From contig JAIELO010000022.1 of assembly GCA_019752915.1 (NCBI GenBank), positions 1-6,866 on the forward strand: 6,866 bases of DNA, read 5' to 3'. This document shows positions 1 through 6,227 of the stretch, piece after piece. Origin of the DNA: Burkholderiaceae bacterium. Its GTDB lineage: Bacteria > Pseudomonadota > Gammaproteobacteria > Burkholderiales > Burkholderiaceae_D. Position 1 is the stretch's first letter. Every line of letters starts with the position of its first letter. The notes below the pieces were generated by a model that had not been told where the DNA came from, searched no databases, and worked only from the letters and a program-made list of their open reading frames with translations. The position numbers and the translations under genes were made by a program.

Positions 1-188
1 CCAATCCGTCAATCAGCCCGATGGTGGGCTTGTGGAAGGGGCTGACCAAACCACTGGCGCTGGCAGGTATCGCTGCCACCGCACTGGCGGGCTGGTTCCA
101 CTTTACGCGGGTCGGTCCGAACGAAATCACCAAGGACGAGGAAACCGAAGCACTGCATGAGGCTAACCGCATCAGGGAGAGCGAATAA
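1..188 (+). CDS. fdoH: Formate dehydrogenase (N/O type) iron-sulfur beta subunit, C-terminal end only
   Basis: This is the 3' end of a gene whose start lies left of the window; 61 codons are visible, read from base 3 to the TAA at 186-188. The peptide has a short lead-in (SPMVGLWKGLTKPLA), one hydrophobic segment (about visible residues 17-35, ending WFHF), then VGPNE and a charged tail. Lead-in, single membrane helix and VGPN are the characteristic C-terminus of FdnH/FdoH, where this helix anchors the four-cluster ferredoxin-like subunit to the membrane next to the cytochrome b subunit. In the family this subunit passes electrons from the molybdenum/selenocysteine catalytic subunit to the cytochrome b. 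The stop shares its last A with the ATG of the next gene (TAATG), which suggests coupled translation. The iron-sulfur motifs are outside the window, so the assignment rests on the C-terminus plus context; fdnH and fdxH are equally valid names. Confidence 0.88.
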   Translation, partial: NPSISPMVGLWKGLTKPLALAGIAATALAGWFHFTRVGPNEITKDEETEALHEANRIRESE

Positions 189-841
189 TGGAGAACCTAC
201 ATCGCGACAAGGATGGCAATCCTCTCATCGATCGCTACTCCCCCGACGAACGCAGCCAGCACTGGCTGACCGCTATCTGCTTTATTCTGCTGGCGGTCTC
301 CGGTCTGGCCATGTTCCATCCGGCCACGGCGTGGCTGGCGGTGTTCCTCGGCGGCGGCCAGTGGACCCGCATCCTCCATCCCTTCCTCGGGCTGGTGATG
401 TTCGGTTCATTCGCCATGCTGGTGGTGCGCTTCTGGCATCACAACCAGTTCGAACCGGGTGACAAGGAATGGCTGGCGCAGATTGGCGACGTGGTCAACA
501 ACCACGAAGAAAAGCTGCCCAAATCGGGCCGCTATAACGCCGGTCAGAAGCTGCTGTTCTTCATTCTGATCGTCTGCATGAGCGGTCTGCTGCTGTCGGG
601 CATACTGATCTGGCGTGCCTACTTTGCCGGCTTCTTCCCGATCGATCTGGTACGGTTCGGCGCACTGCTGCATGCGACCTTCGCCTTCGTCATCATTTGC
701 GCCATCATCGTCCACATCTACGCCGGTATCTGGGTACGTGGTTCGATCGGTGCCATGGTACGTGGCACGGTCACCTACGGCTGGGCACGCAAGCATCATC
801 CGCGCTGGTTCGAAGAAGTGGCACGCAAATCGCGCAAGTAG
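188..841 (+). CDS. fdoI: Formate dehydrogenase cytochrome b556 gamma subunit
   Basis: A complete 217-residue integral membrane protein, the same size class as E. coli FdnI/FdoI. It takes electrons from the beta subunit through two b hemes and reduces menaquinone or ubiquinone on the cytoplasmic side of the inner membrane. Four hydrophobic segments are visible at about residues 27-45, 62-82, 120-142 and 155-178. Compared from memory with E. coli FdnI, all four heme-ligand histidines are present with a constant offset of seven: His25 (in QHW), His64 (in ILHPF), His162 (in LLHA) and His176 (in VHIYAGIWVRGSI). YNAGQK at 116-121 and the basic end WARKHHPRW are also family signatures. The ATG at 188 overlaps the upstream stop by one base and has an AGGGAG ribosome site at 174-179. 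The seven extra N-terminal residues precede the first helix and should not matter. Whether the complex is the FdnGHI or FdoGHI type cannot be decided; fdoI is chosen because E. coli fdhE also follows fdoI. Confidence 0.95.
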   Translation: MENLHRDKDGNPLIDRYSPDERSQHWLTAICFILLAVSGLAMFHPATAWLAVFLGGGQWTRILHPFLGLVMFGSFAMLVVRFWHHNQFEPGDKEWLAQIGDVVNNHEEKLPKSGRYNAGQKLLFFILIVCMSGLLLSGILIWRAYFAGFFPIDLVRFGALLHATFAFVIICAIIVHIYAGIWVRGSIGAMVRGTVTYGWARKHHPRWFEEVARKSRK

Positions 842-865
842 CACTGCGGCGCTATTTTTTCGGAC

Positions 866-894
866 TGCTTTATTTGACTATTTGGGATTAGAAT
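866..894 (+). promoter_or_regulatory. Possible weak promoter ahead of fdhE
   Basis: The gap between fdoI and fdhE drops abruptly to AT-rich sequence (about 853-898) inside otherwise GC-rich DNA. TAGAAT at 889-894 matches five of six bases of a sigma70 -10 box, but the hexamer 17 bp upstream (TGCTTT, 866-871) is a poor -35 match and no extended -10 is seen. If used, transcription would start near 901, placing the GC-rich hairpin at 903-925 at the very 5' end of an fdhE-selA-selB-selC message. The call rests only on composition and one hexamer. Confidence 0.22.
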
Positions 895-898
895 AGTC
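876..898 (+). repeat. AT-rich inverted repeat in the fdoI-fdhE gap
   Basis: GACTATT (876-882) and AATAGTC (892-898) are perfect inverted repeats of 7 bp with a 9-nt loop. It could be an RNA hairpin or a binding site for a dimeric regulator. It overlaps the promoter-like TAGAAT, which would suit an operator, but no regulator family is recognised. An alternative pairing of CGGACT (861-866) with AGTCCG (895-900) uses the same right arm. Confidence 0.45.
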
Positions 899-902
899 CG
901 GA

Positions 903-925
903 GCCGACGGCCAACCGCCGTCGGC
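903..925 (+). repeat. GC-rich hairpin just upstream of the fdhE ribosome site
   Basis: GCCGACGGC (903-911) and GCCGTCGGC (917-925) form a perfect 9-bp stem around the loop CAACC. It ends six bases before the GGGAGAG ribosome site of fdhE. No U-tract follows directly (the next bases are ATTCTGGG), so it does not look like a classical intrinsic terminator. A 5' stabilising, processing or attenuating structure between the structural fdo genes and the maturation and sel genes is more likely. The stem is seen directly; the role is inferred. Confidence 0.6.
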
Positions 926-941
926 ATTCTGGGAGAGATTT

Positions 942-1955
942 TTGGTACAACGTCTGCTTGAACCCGGCGAGATCGAAGCACTCGATCACAACGCCATTCC
1001 ACGCCTGCTACTGCCGCAGCCCAAAAGCCTGTTTGCCGCACGTGCCACACGCCTGCGCCAGCTGGCCAATAACGAGATCAAAGGAATTCCCGTCGGTGAG
1101 ACGCTGCGCGGCTATCTGCTGCTGATGGCAGCACTGGTCGATGCGCAGGCTGCCGTCGTCGACGCGCTGCCCGCCAGCACCTTCGCGCTGCCACCGGACG
1201 CCGACATCACACTGGCCATCGACCATCACATGCCGCCGCTGCCGGTCAACGGCGATCGCCCACCGGCATGGCGTACCGTATTTGCCGCCCTGCTCGACCA
1301 TCTCGCCACGCTGGCCGACGGCCAGCCACAACTGGCTGCGGTGCTCGATGAACTGGGCTCGCTGGAAAGCGCCCAGCTGGAAGGCTGCGCCGACGCTGTG
1401 CTGGCCGAGCTGACCGATGGCGTACATCCGCTGCATGCACCATTCGTGGCCGCTGCGCTGCAGGTAATGTGGACCATGCGCGCCGCCCAGCTCGATGGAC
1501 AACGCGTCCAGCCACTGGTCACCAACACTCTGTGCCCGGTCTGCGGCGCTCACCCGGTAGCGAGTGTGATCCGCATCGGCGGCCAGTCGCAGGGCTACCG
1601 TTATCTGCACTGCAGCTGCTGCTCCAGCGAGTGGCACATGGTGCGGGTCAAGTGCTCGTGCTGCGAGAGCACCGCCAAAGTCGCCTATCAGAGTCTGGAA
1701 GCTGTTGATGCCCCCTCTGCCGAGGGCGCTTCGGCCGCACCGGCCACCGGCAAGGCCAACGATCCAAGCAAGGTGGCGCGCGCCGAAACCTGCGACGAGT
1801 GCCATACCTACCGCAAAATCTTCAATCAGGAACACGACTACAACATCGACCCGCTGGCCGATGATCTGGCCAGTCTGGCGCTCGATGTGCTGGTCGGAGA
1901 AGCCGGTTACGCACGTGCCAGCGGCAACCCGCTGTTGTGGTTTAGCGCAGAATGA
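942..1955 (+). CDS. fdhE: Formate dehydrogenase maturation/activation protein FdhE
   Basis: A 337-residue cytoplasmic protein of the FdhE family, which in E. coli binds the catalytic subunits of formate dehydrogenases N and O and is needed for active enzyme; it carries rubredoxin-like iron sites. Four cysteine pairs are visible: Cys198/201 (CPVCG), Cys224/227, Cys238/241 (KCSCCE) and Cys284/287 (CDECH). The family ending DDLASLALDVL...GYARASGNP is also present. It is longer than E. coli FdhE (about 309), mainly because of a low-complexity Ala/Pro/Ser/Gly stretch at about residues 254-277 between the third and fourth cysteine pairs. The start is TTG at 942, with GGGAGAG at 931-937; no in-frame ATG occurs until after residue 55, beyond conserved N-terminal sequence, so TTG is strongly favoured. 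The TGA overlaps the selA ATG (ATGA). Position directly after fdoI matches E. coli fdoGHI-fdhE. Confidence 0.94.
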   Translation: MVQRLLEPGEIEALDHNAIPRLLLPQPKSLFAARATRLRQLANNEIKGIPVGETLRGYLLLMAALVDAQAAVVDALPASTFALPPDADITLAIDHHMPPLPVNGDRPPAWRTVFAALLDHLATLADGQPQLAAVLDELGSLESAQLEGCADAVLAELTDGVHPLHAPFVAAALQVMWTMRAAQLDGQRVQPLVTNTLCPVCGAHPVASVIRIGGQSQGYRYLHCSCCSSEWHMVRVKCSCCESTAKVAYQSLEAVDAPSAEGASAAPATGKANDPSKVARAETCDECHTYRKIFNQEHDYNIDPLADDLASLALDVLVGEAGYARASGNPLLWFSAE

Positions 1956-3403
1956 ACCGCCCTGCCGACGCCGACCACCCCACCGCCGACGGCAGCGCCA
2001 TCCGTCTGCCCGCCGTGCACCTGCTGCTGTCCGATCCGGCCTGCGCAGAGCTGATTACCGAGTATGGCCGCGTCCAGACGCTGGAAGCGGCACGCCAGCT
2101 GCTGGCAGAACTGCGCAGCATGCTGCTGGCCAGCCGTCGCGATGGCGGTGCGCCGCAGCCGTCACCGGAGATTCCGGCGGTATTGGTGCAATTAGGCGAG
2201 CGCCTGCGCAATAACAACCGCTCGCCACTGCGCCCCGTCTTCAATCTGACGGGAACCGTGCTACACACCAATCTGGGGCGCGCCTTGCTGCCCGATGCGG
2301 CCGTGCAGGCCGTCACCGAAGCACTGCGCTGGCCGATGAATCTGGAATGGGATATCGACACCGGCAAGCGCGGTGATCGCGATAATCTGATCGAAGAACT
2401 GCTGCTGGAACTGACCGGCGCCGAAGCGGCCACCATCGTCAACAACAATGCCGCTGCCGTGCTGCTGATGCTGAACACCATCGCGCAGGGCAAAGAGGTC
2501 ATCGTCTCGCGCGGCGAGCTGGTGGAAATCGGCGGCGCCTTTCGCATCCCCGACATCATGACGCGCGCCGGTGCCGTGCTGCGCGAAGTGGGCAGCACCA
2601 ATCGCACTCACTTGAAGGACTACGCCGAAGCCGCCGAAGAACAGACCGCGCTGATGATGAAAGTCCATTGCAGCAACTACGCCATCACCGGTTTTACCAA
2701 AAGTGTGGAACTGCCGGAACTGGCGCCGCTGGCGAAGCAGAAAGGTGTACCGCTGGCCGTCGATCTGGGTAGCGGCACGCTGGTCGATCTGGAGCAGTAT
2801 GGACTGCCGCATGAAACCACGGTCCGCGAAACCATCGCCGGCGGCGCCGATCTGGTGACCTTCAGCGGCGACAAGCTGCTCGGCGGGCCGCAGTGCGGCA
2901 TCATCGTCGGACGCGCCGACCTGATCGCAAAAATCAAAAAAAATCCTCTCAAACGCGCACTGCGCGTTGGCAAACTCACGCTGGCCGCGCTGGAACCGGT
3001 GCTGGCACTGTACCGCGCGCCAGACCTGCTGCCGCAACGCCTGACCACCCTGAAACTGCTAACCCGCCCTGCCGCCATCATGCGCGAACTGGCGCAGACG
3101 ATCGAGCCTACCCTGCAGGCTGCACTGGGCCAGCACTATCAGGTTGAGAGCGCAGCGATGATGAGCCAGATCGGGAGCGGTGCCCTGCCAGTCGATCAGT
3201 TACCTAGCTACGGACTGGTGATACGCGCCGCCGCAGGCAACCGGACCAGCAACGCGCTGGGCGTACTGGAACAGCGTTTGCGCGCCTTGCCAGTGCCAGT
3301 GATTGGTCGTGTCGCACAGGATGCGCTGTGGCTCGATCTGCGCTGTCTCGACGAACACCAGCAGCAGCGTTTTGTCGACCAACTGAAGCTGCTCGGCGCA
3401 TGA
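1952..3403 (+). CDS. selA: L-seryl-tRNA(Sec) selenium transferase (selenocysteine synthase)
   Basis: A 483-residue pyridoxal-phosphate enzyme that converts Ser-tRNA(Sec) to Sec-tRNA(Sec) in the cytoplasm using selenophosphate; in E. coli it is a homodecamer. Family landmarks in order are NLTGTVLHTNLGRALL, the NNNAAAVLLML block (164-174), SRGELVEIGGAFRIPD (from 186), VDLGSGTLVDLEQYGLP, and FSGDKLLGGPQ with Lys308 as the expected PLP Schiff-base lysine (aligning with Lys295 of E. coli SelA). Then come NPLKRALRVGKLTLAALE, SQIGSGALPVDQLPS and LPVPVIGR...LWLDLRCL. It is about 20 residues longer than the E. coli protein, mostly at the N-terminus. The ATG at 1952 overlaps the fdhE stop and no strong ribosome site precedes it, so translational coupling is likely. 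An A8 run at 2936-2943 lies in codons for KIKKNP, but the frame is intact across it. Confidence 0.97.
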   Translation: MNRPADADHPTADGSAIRLPAVHLLLSDPACAELITEYGRVQTLEAARQLLAELRSMLLASRRDGGAPQPSPEIPAVLVQLGERLRNNNRSPLRPVFNLTGTVLHTNLGRALLPDAAVQAVTEALRWPMNLEWDIDTGKRGDRDNLIEELLLELTGAEAATIVNNNAAAVLLMLNTIAQGKEVIVSRGELVEIGGAFRIPDIMTRAGAVLREVGSTNRTHLKDYAEAAEEQTALMMKVHCSNYAITGFTKSVELPELAPLAKQKGVPLAVDLGSGTLVDLEQYGLPHETTVRETIAGGADLVTFSGDKLLGGPQCGIIVGRADLIAKIKKNPLKRALRVGKLTLAALEPVLALYRAPDLLPQRLTTLKLLTRPAAIMRELAQTIEPTLQAALGQHYQVESAAMMSQIGSGALPVDQLPSYGLVIRAAAGNRTSNALGVLEQRLRALPVPVIGRVAQDALWLDLRCLDEHQQQRFVDQLKLLGA

Positions 3404-5301
3404 TCATCGGTACGGCAGGTCATATTGACCACGGCAAGACCACCCTCACCCGCGCCCTCACCGGCGTCGACACCGACCGTCTGAAGGAAGAAAAGGCGCG
3501 CGGCATTTCGATTGAACTCGGATACGCCTACACCCCGCTGGAAGGCGGCGAGATTCTCGGCGTGATCGATGTACCGGGCCACGAAAAGTTCATCCGCACC
3601 ATGGCCGCCGGGGTGACGGGGATCGACGCCGCACTGCTGGTAATCGCCGCCGACGACGGCATCATGCCGCAGACGCTGGAGCATCTTTCCATCCTGCGCC
3701 TGCTAGGCGTCAAGCGCGGCGCCGTCGCGCTCACCAAAGCTGACCGCGCCGATAGCGAACGGCTCGGACAAGTCGAACGCGACATCCGCAATCTGCTGGC
3801 CGCCACCGACTTTGCCGATGCCGCCATCTTCCGCACCAACGCCAGCGTTGCCGACGACGCCGGCGTACAGGCACTGCGCCAGCATCTGGCGCAACTGGCC
3901 GCCACACTACCGACCAGCGAAGAACGACGTTTGTTCCGGCTCGGGGTTGACCGCGTCTTCACCCTGCAAGGACAGGGTACGGTGGTCACCGGTACGGCGC
4001 TCGCAGGACGCGTGCAGATTGGCGACATCCTGCAACTAGCGCCCGGCGGACAGCAGGCACGTGTGCGCAGCATCCATGCGCAGAATCGCAGCGCAGAAGC
4101 TGGTCATAGCGGTCAACGGCTGGCACTTTGTCTAAGTGGCGTCAGCAAGGATGAGATCAGCCGTGGCAGCTGGGTCGTGGCACCGGCGCTGGCCGAATGC
4201 TGCGAACGCATCGACACCAGTCTGACGCTGACGGCCGACTGCGCACAGTCGCTCAAACCGTGGTCGCCCGTTCACGTGCATCTGGGTGCCGCGCACCATA
4301 CCGCCAACGTGGTACTGCTCGATGGCGAAACACTCGCGCCGGGGCAGAACGCACGCGTACAACTGGTGCTGGATGCGCCCGTGCATGCCGTGCCGGGTGA
4401 CCGCTTCGTGATCCGCAATGCACAGGCCACTGCCACCATCGGCGGTGGTGTGGTACTCGATCCCTTCGGTCCGGCACGCAAACGGCGCAGCAGCACACGG
4501 CTGGCGTGGTTGCAGGCGCTCTCCGAATTTATCAGTAACGGCGATTGCGCTGCCCTGCTGGCGCGCAGCCCGCTCGGTCTGCGCATGTCGGCCTTGATGC
4601 GACTGTCGCAACTACCAGCCAACCAGCTCGTGCTGCCCGCCGAGACGCTGCAATTGCCACTGCAAGGAGGCGACACCTTGCTGCTCGCTGGCGCCGAAGC
4701 CGGGCGTCTGCAAGCACAGATCATCGACGCGCTGGCCGCTTTCCACGTCAAGGCGCCAGACGATGCGGGGCCGGAACTGTGGCGCTTAAAAAGCATCGTG
4801 GCGCCGGAAATGGAAGACCGTCTGTGGAGCCGCCTGATCGAAACGCTGCTGGCGGCCGGACAGATCTGCCAGCGTGGCCGCAGCCTGCACCTACCCGATC
4901 ACAGTGTGGAACTGAGTGCCGAGGAACAAGCCACGGTTGCGCCGTTAATGACCGCGCTGGAAGCAGGCCGTTACGACCCGCCGTGGGTACGCGATCTGGC
5001 ACGCGACTACGGTATCGCCGAAGCAGAAGTAAGGCGTTTGCTGCGCAAGCTGGCCAAGAGTGGCGACATCAGCCAGCTGGTGCCGGATCTGTTCTATCAC
5101 CCGCAGCCACTGGCAGAACTGGCGCAACTGGTTGCAACCCTGCCGGAAGTACAGGCGTCGGCATTCCGCGATGCGACCGGGCTTGGGCGCAAGCGCGCCA
5201 TACAGATCTTGGAGTTCTTCGACCGCGTCGGCTATACTCGACGCGTAGGGAATGTGCATCTGGTGCGCCCGAATACCGTCTGGGCGTACAGCGGCACGTA
5301 G
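3400..5301 (+). CDS. selB: Selenocysteine-specific translation elongation factor SelB
   Basis: A 633-residue GTPase that carries Sec-tRNA(Sec) to UGA codons marked by a SECIS hairpin. It has an EF-Tu-like G domain with GHIDHGKT (7-14), the switch region [17 protein letters not shown] (57-62) and TKAD (112-115). A beta-barrel domain follows from about residue 178 (FRLGVDRVF...GTVVTGTAL), then a second barrel to about 362. The long C-terminal winged-helix extension ends in [21 protein letters not shown] (about 588 on), nearly identical to the terminal SECIS-binding module of E. coli SelB (614 residues). A start further upstream at 3328 is open in this frame, but it would add 24 residues foreign to the family and overlap selA by 76 bp. 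MIIGTAGH at 3400 matches the family N-terminus, and its ATGA overlaps the selA stop. No clear ribosome site is seen, again suggesting coupling. Stop TAG at 5299-5301. Confidence 0.97.
   Translation: MIIGTAGHIDHGKTTLTRALTGVDTDRLKEEKARGISIELGYAYTPLEGGEILGVIDVPGHEKFIRTMAAGVTGIDAALLVIAADDGIMPQTLEHLSILRLLGVKRGAVALTKADRADSERLGQVERDIRNLLAATDFADAAIFRTNASVADDAGVQALRQHLAQLAATLPTSEERRLFRLGVDRVFTLQGQGTVVTGTALAGRVQIGDILQLAPGGQQARVRSIHAQNRSAEAGHSGQRLALCLSGVSKDEISRGSWVVAPALAECCERIDTSLTLTADCAQSLKPWSPVHVHLGAAHHTANVVLLDGETLAPGQNARVQLVLDAPVHAVPGDRFVIRNAQATATIGGGVVLDPFGPARKRRSSTRLAWLQALSEFISNGDCAALLARSPLGLRMSALMRLSQLPANQLVLPAETLQLPLQGGDTLLLAGAEAGRLQAQIIDALAAFHVKAPDDAGPELWRLKSIVAPEMEDRLWSRLIETLLAAGQICQRGRSLHLPDHSVELSAEEQATVAPLMTALEAGRYDPPWVRDLARDYGIAEAEVRRLLRKLAKSGDISQLVPDLFYHPQPLAELAQLVATLPEVQASAFRDATGLGRKRAIQILEFFDRVGYTRRVGNVHLVRPNTVWAYSGT
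5209..5238 (+). promoter_or_regulatory. Possible internal promoter for selC inside the 3' end of selB
   Basis: TTGGAG (5209-5214) and TATACT (5233-5238) are separated by 18 bp. The -10 box matches five of six consensus bases and the -35 keeps the TTG. A start near 5245 would give a short leader of about 84 nt before the tRNA. Both boxes lie in codons of the conserved SelB ending (ILEFF and GYT), so they may be accidental. The interest is that tRNA(Sec) could be made separately from the long operon message. Confidence 0.28.
5224..5245 (+). repeat. 7-bp palindrome framing TATACT near the end of selB
   Basis: CGCGTCG (5224-5230) and CGACGCG (5239-5245) are perfect inverted repeats flanking GCTATACT. 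In RNA this is a 7-bp GC-rich stem with an 8-nt loop, about 84 nt before selC; in DNA it could act as an operator around the -10-like TATACT. It falls in codons for residues around RVGYTRRV, and the arginine codons CGC/CGA/CGC partly explain the symmetry. Confidence 0.5.
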
Positions 5302-5305
5302 CACT

Positions 5306-5327
5306 ATCAGCACCTACGATCAGCACC
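5306..5327 (+). repeat. Two direct copies of ATCAGCACC between selB and selC
   Basis: ATCAGCACC occurs at 5306-5314 and again at 5319-5327, a 13-bp period, ending one base before the mature 5' end of tRNA(Sec). The copies occupy most of the 27-nt spacer. They may be a duplication, a processing or protein-binding element, or chance. Confidence 0.45.
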
Positions 5328-5328
5328 C

Positions 5329-5424
5329 GGAAGGCATACTTATCCGGTGATGGGGCCGGGCTTCAAACCCGGTGGGGGGCGTCAGACGCTCCCCTGTAAG
5401 TTCGACTCTTACTGCCTTCCGCCA
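5329..5424 (+). tRNA. selC: Selenocysteine tRNA, anticodon UCA
   Basis: A 96-nt tRNA gene including an encoded GCCA end (5421-5424), decoding UGA as selenocysteine. The special bacterial tRNA(Sec) architecture is fully visible. There is an 8-bp acceptor stem (GGAAGGCA 5329-5336 with TGCCTTCC 5413-5420) and a 6-bp D stem with a tight CGGT loop (CTTATC/GATGGG). The anticodon stem CCGGG/CCCGG has loop CTTCAAA with TCA at 5363-5365. The long variable arm has about 8 bp and loop TCAGA. The 5-bp T stem GTAAG/CTTAC has loop TTCGACT. Acceptor plus T stem is therefore 8+5, as in E. coli selC. It lies 27 nt after selB on the same strand, so it may be processed from the operon transcript as well as any local promoter. 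No clear intrinsic terminator follows. It serves the SelA and SelB encoded just upstream. Confidence 0.98.
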
Positions 5425-5466
5425 TCACCTCGCTAAATCATCAGCGCGCAGTCCCCGTCGGCAGCA

Positions 5467-6162
5467 TCAGCGCAGCACTGCGCTGACCATCTCCAGCGCT
5501 GCCGCAAACTTGTCCGGCTGCTCCGCCAGCAAAGACCACAGACGGTTATGTTCTGCGCCCTGCACCACGTGCAGCTGGCGCGATTGCGCGCGCGTGGCCG
5601 CTGCCACCAGACGCTCCGGTATCTCCAGCGGAATCGTCGCATCATGTTCGGCGGCGACCACCAGCAAGCGCCCTTCGAACTGCGCCAGAATCTCCCACGC
5701 ATCGCTATCCACCCAGCTGCGTGGCTGGCGGATTACCGCTGAAAAATCCGGACCGAAAGGAATCTCGTAAGCCGACGGCGTGTACACTCCGGGCACAATC
5801 AGCAGCAGGGCATCAACCGCATGGCTTTGCGTCATACGGATTGCGTTGTAGGCCCCCATACTGGCGCCCACCACCGCCAGCGGCTCGGGCAGCGCACACG
5901 CCGCCGTTACAGCCTGCGCCTGGCGCGTACGACTCGCCACCGACGATTGCGCCAGACTGCCACCGGTATCGCCATGCCCGATGCAATCGAAGCTGGTGCT
6001 GCCGATGCCGCGCTGCTGTAAGGCCCCGCGCAGCAAACGATGACCGTGGCGACTGCTCGCGCCAGCACCGTGCAGATACAGCACACGATTGCTGTCCGTC
6101 CCAACAAACTGATCGCCTTGTAGCAGCGTGCCACCGAACGGCACCTCGAAATCGCGGATCAT
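5467..6162 (-). CDS. Alpha/beta-fold hydrolase, substrate unknown
   Basis: A 231-residue serine hydrolase-like protein without a signal peptide, presumably cytoplasmic. Visible fold elements are the strand/oxyanion motif VLYLHGAG (HG at 31-32), FDCIGHGDTGG (from about 59), the nucleophile elbow GASMG with Ser101, Asp174 in AAEHDATIP and His205 in GAEHNRL. Together these form a plausible complete Ser-Asp-His triad with spacing normal for small esterases/acyl hydrolases; YLHGAG and GHGDT resemble uncharacterised carboxylesterase-like families. The frame is open to an ATG at 6288, but the extra 42 residues look unrelated to the fold. The ATG at 6162 is chosen because AGGA lies nine bases upstream of it and the fold begins directly after. 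It converges on selC and nothing ties it to selenium or formate metabolism. Substrate cannot be predicted. Confidence 0.85.
   Translation of the reverse strand: MIRDFEVPFGGTLLQGDQFVGTDSNRVLYLHGAGASSRHGHRLLRGALQQRGIGSTSFDCIGHGDTGGSLAQSSVASRTRQAQAVTAACALPEPLAVVGASMGAYNAIRMTQSHAVDALLLIVPGVYTPSAYEIPFGPDFSAVIRQPRSWVDSDAWEILAQFEGRLLVVAAEHDATIPLEIPERLVAAATRAQSRQLHVVQGAEHNRLWSLLAEQPDKFAAALEMVSAVLR
5468..5485. repeat. Inverted repeat at the convergent end of selC and the hydrolase gene
   Basis: CAGCGCAG (5468-5475) and CTGCGCTG (5478-5485) are perfect 8-bp arms around CA, effectively a 7-bp stem with a 4-nt loop. It sits over the last codons of the minus-strand hydrolase and 43 nt past selC. No T-tract follows on either strand, so a terminator role is possible but weakly supported. 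The left arm sequence CATCAGCGC also appears as a direct copy at 5439-5447. Confidence 0.35.
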
Positions 6163-6227
6163 CGGAGCGCATCCTGATTCAGGTGTGCGCCGGGCATCAG
6201 CAAGGGAGCGAGCAGCAGTCTTTTCAT
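6159..6227 (-). CDS. Possible 22-codon leader ORF before the hydrolase
   Basis: An ATG at 6227 on the minus strand opens a 22-residue frame beginning MKRLLLAPLLMPGA, whose TGA overlaps the hydrolase ATG as ATGA. The overlap is the same kind of coupling used in the sel genes. Against it, the sequence before the ATG is pyrimidine-rich (CTCCCCC) with no ribosome site, and the peptide matches nothing I recognise. It could instead be the remains of a longer N-terminus or chance. Confidence 0.25.
   Translation of the reverse strand: MKRLLLAPLLMPGAHLNQDALR

Noticed and set aside
842..860. Intrinsic terminator after fdoI based on the T6 run at 855-860
   Set aside because: The preceding sequence gives only a roughly 4-bp stem with a large loop, too weak to call.
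1008..1835. Long minus-strand open frame (275 codons) opposite fdhE
   Set aside because: It is antisense to a clear fdhE, and its composition (Gln/His/Arg-rich) is typical of a shadow frame in GC-rich DNA.
2936..2943. A8 run in selA as a programmed slippage site
   Set aside because: The frame is intact across it, there is no alternative downstream frame or stimulatory structure of note, and lysine codons explain the run.
2261..3037. Long minus-strand open frame (258 codons) opposite selA
   Set aside because: It mirrors conserved selA codons and shows no recognisable domain.
3328..3399. Upstream start that would extend SelB by 24 residues
   Set aside because: The extension overlaps selA deeply, is unlike any SelB N-terminus, and the ATG at 3400 gives the standard MIIGTAGH start.
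4545..5399. Plus-strand 284-codon frame overlapping selB and running into selC
   Set aside because: It is out of frame with conserved SelB winged-helix sequence, Arg/Ala-rich, and ends inside the tRNA gene.
5425..5469. Hydrolase TGA read as selenocysteine, since TGA is followed by TGC TGC (Sec-Cys-Cys-like)
   Set aside because: The protein already has a complete hydrolase fold and normal length. Readthrough adds only a short tail, and no convincing SECIS hairpin follows at the right distance on the minus strand.
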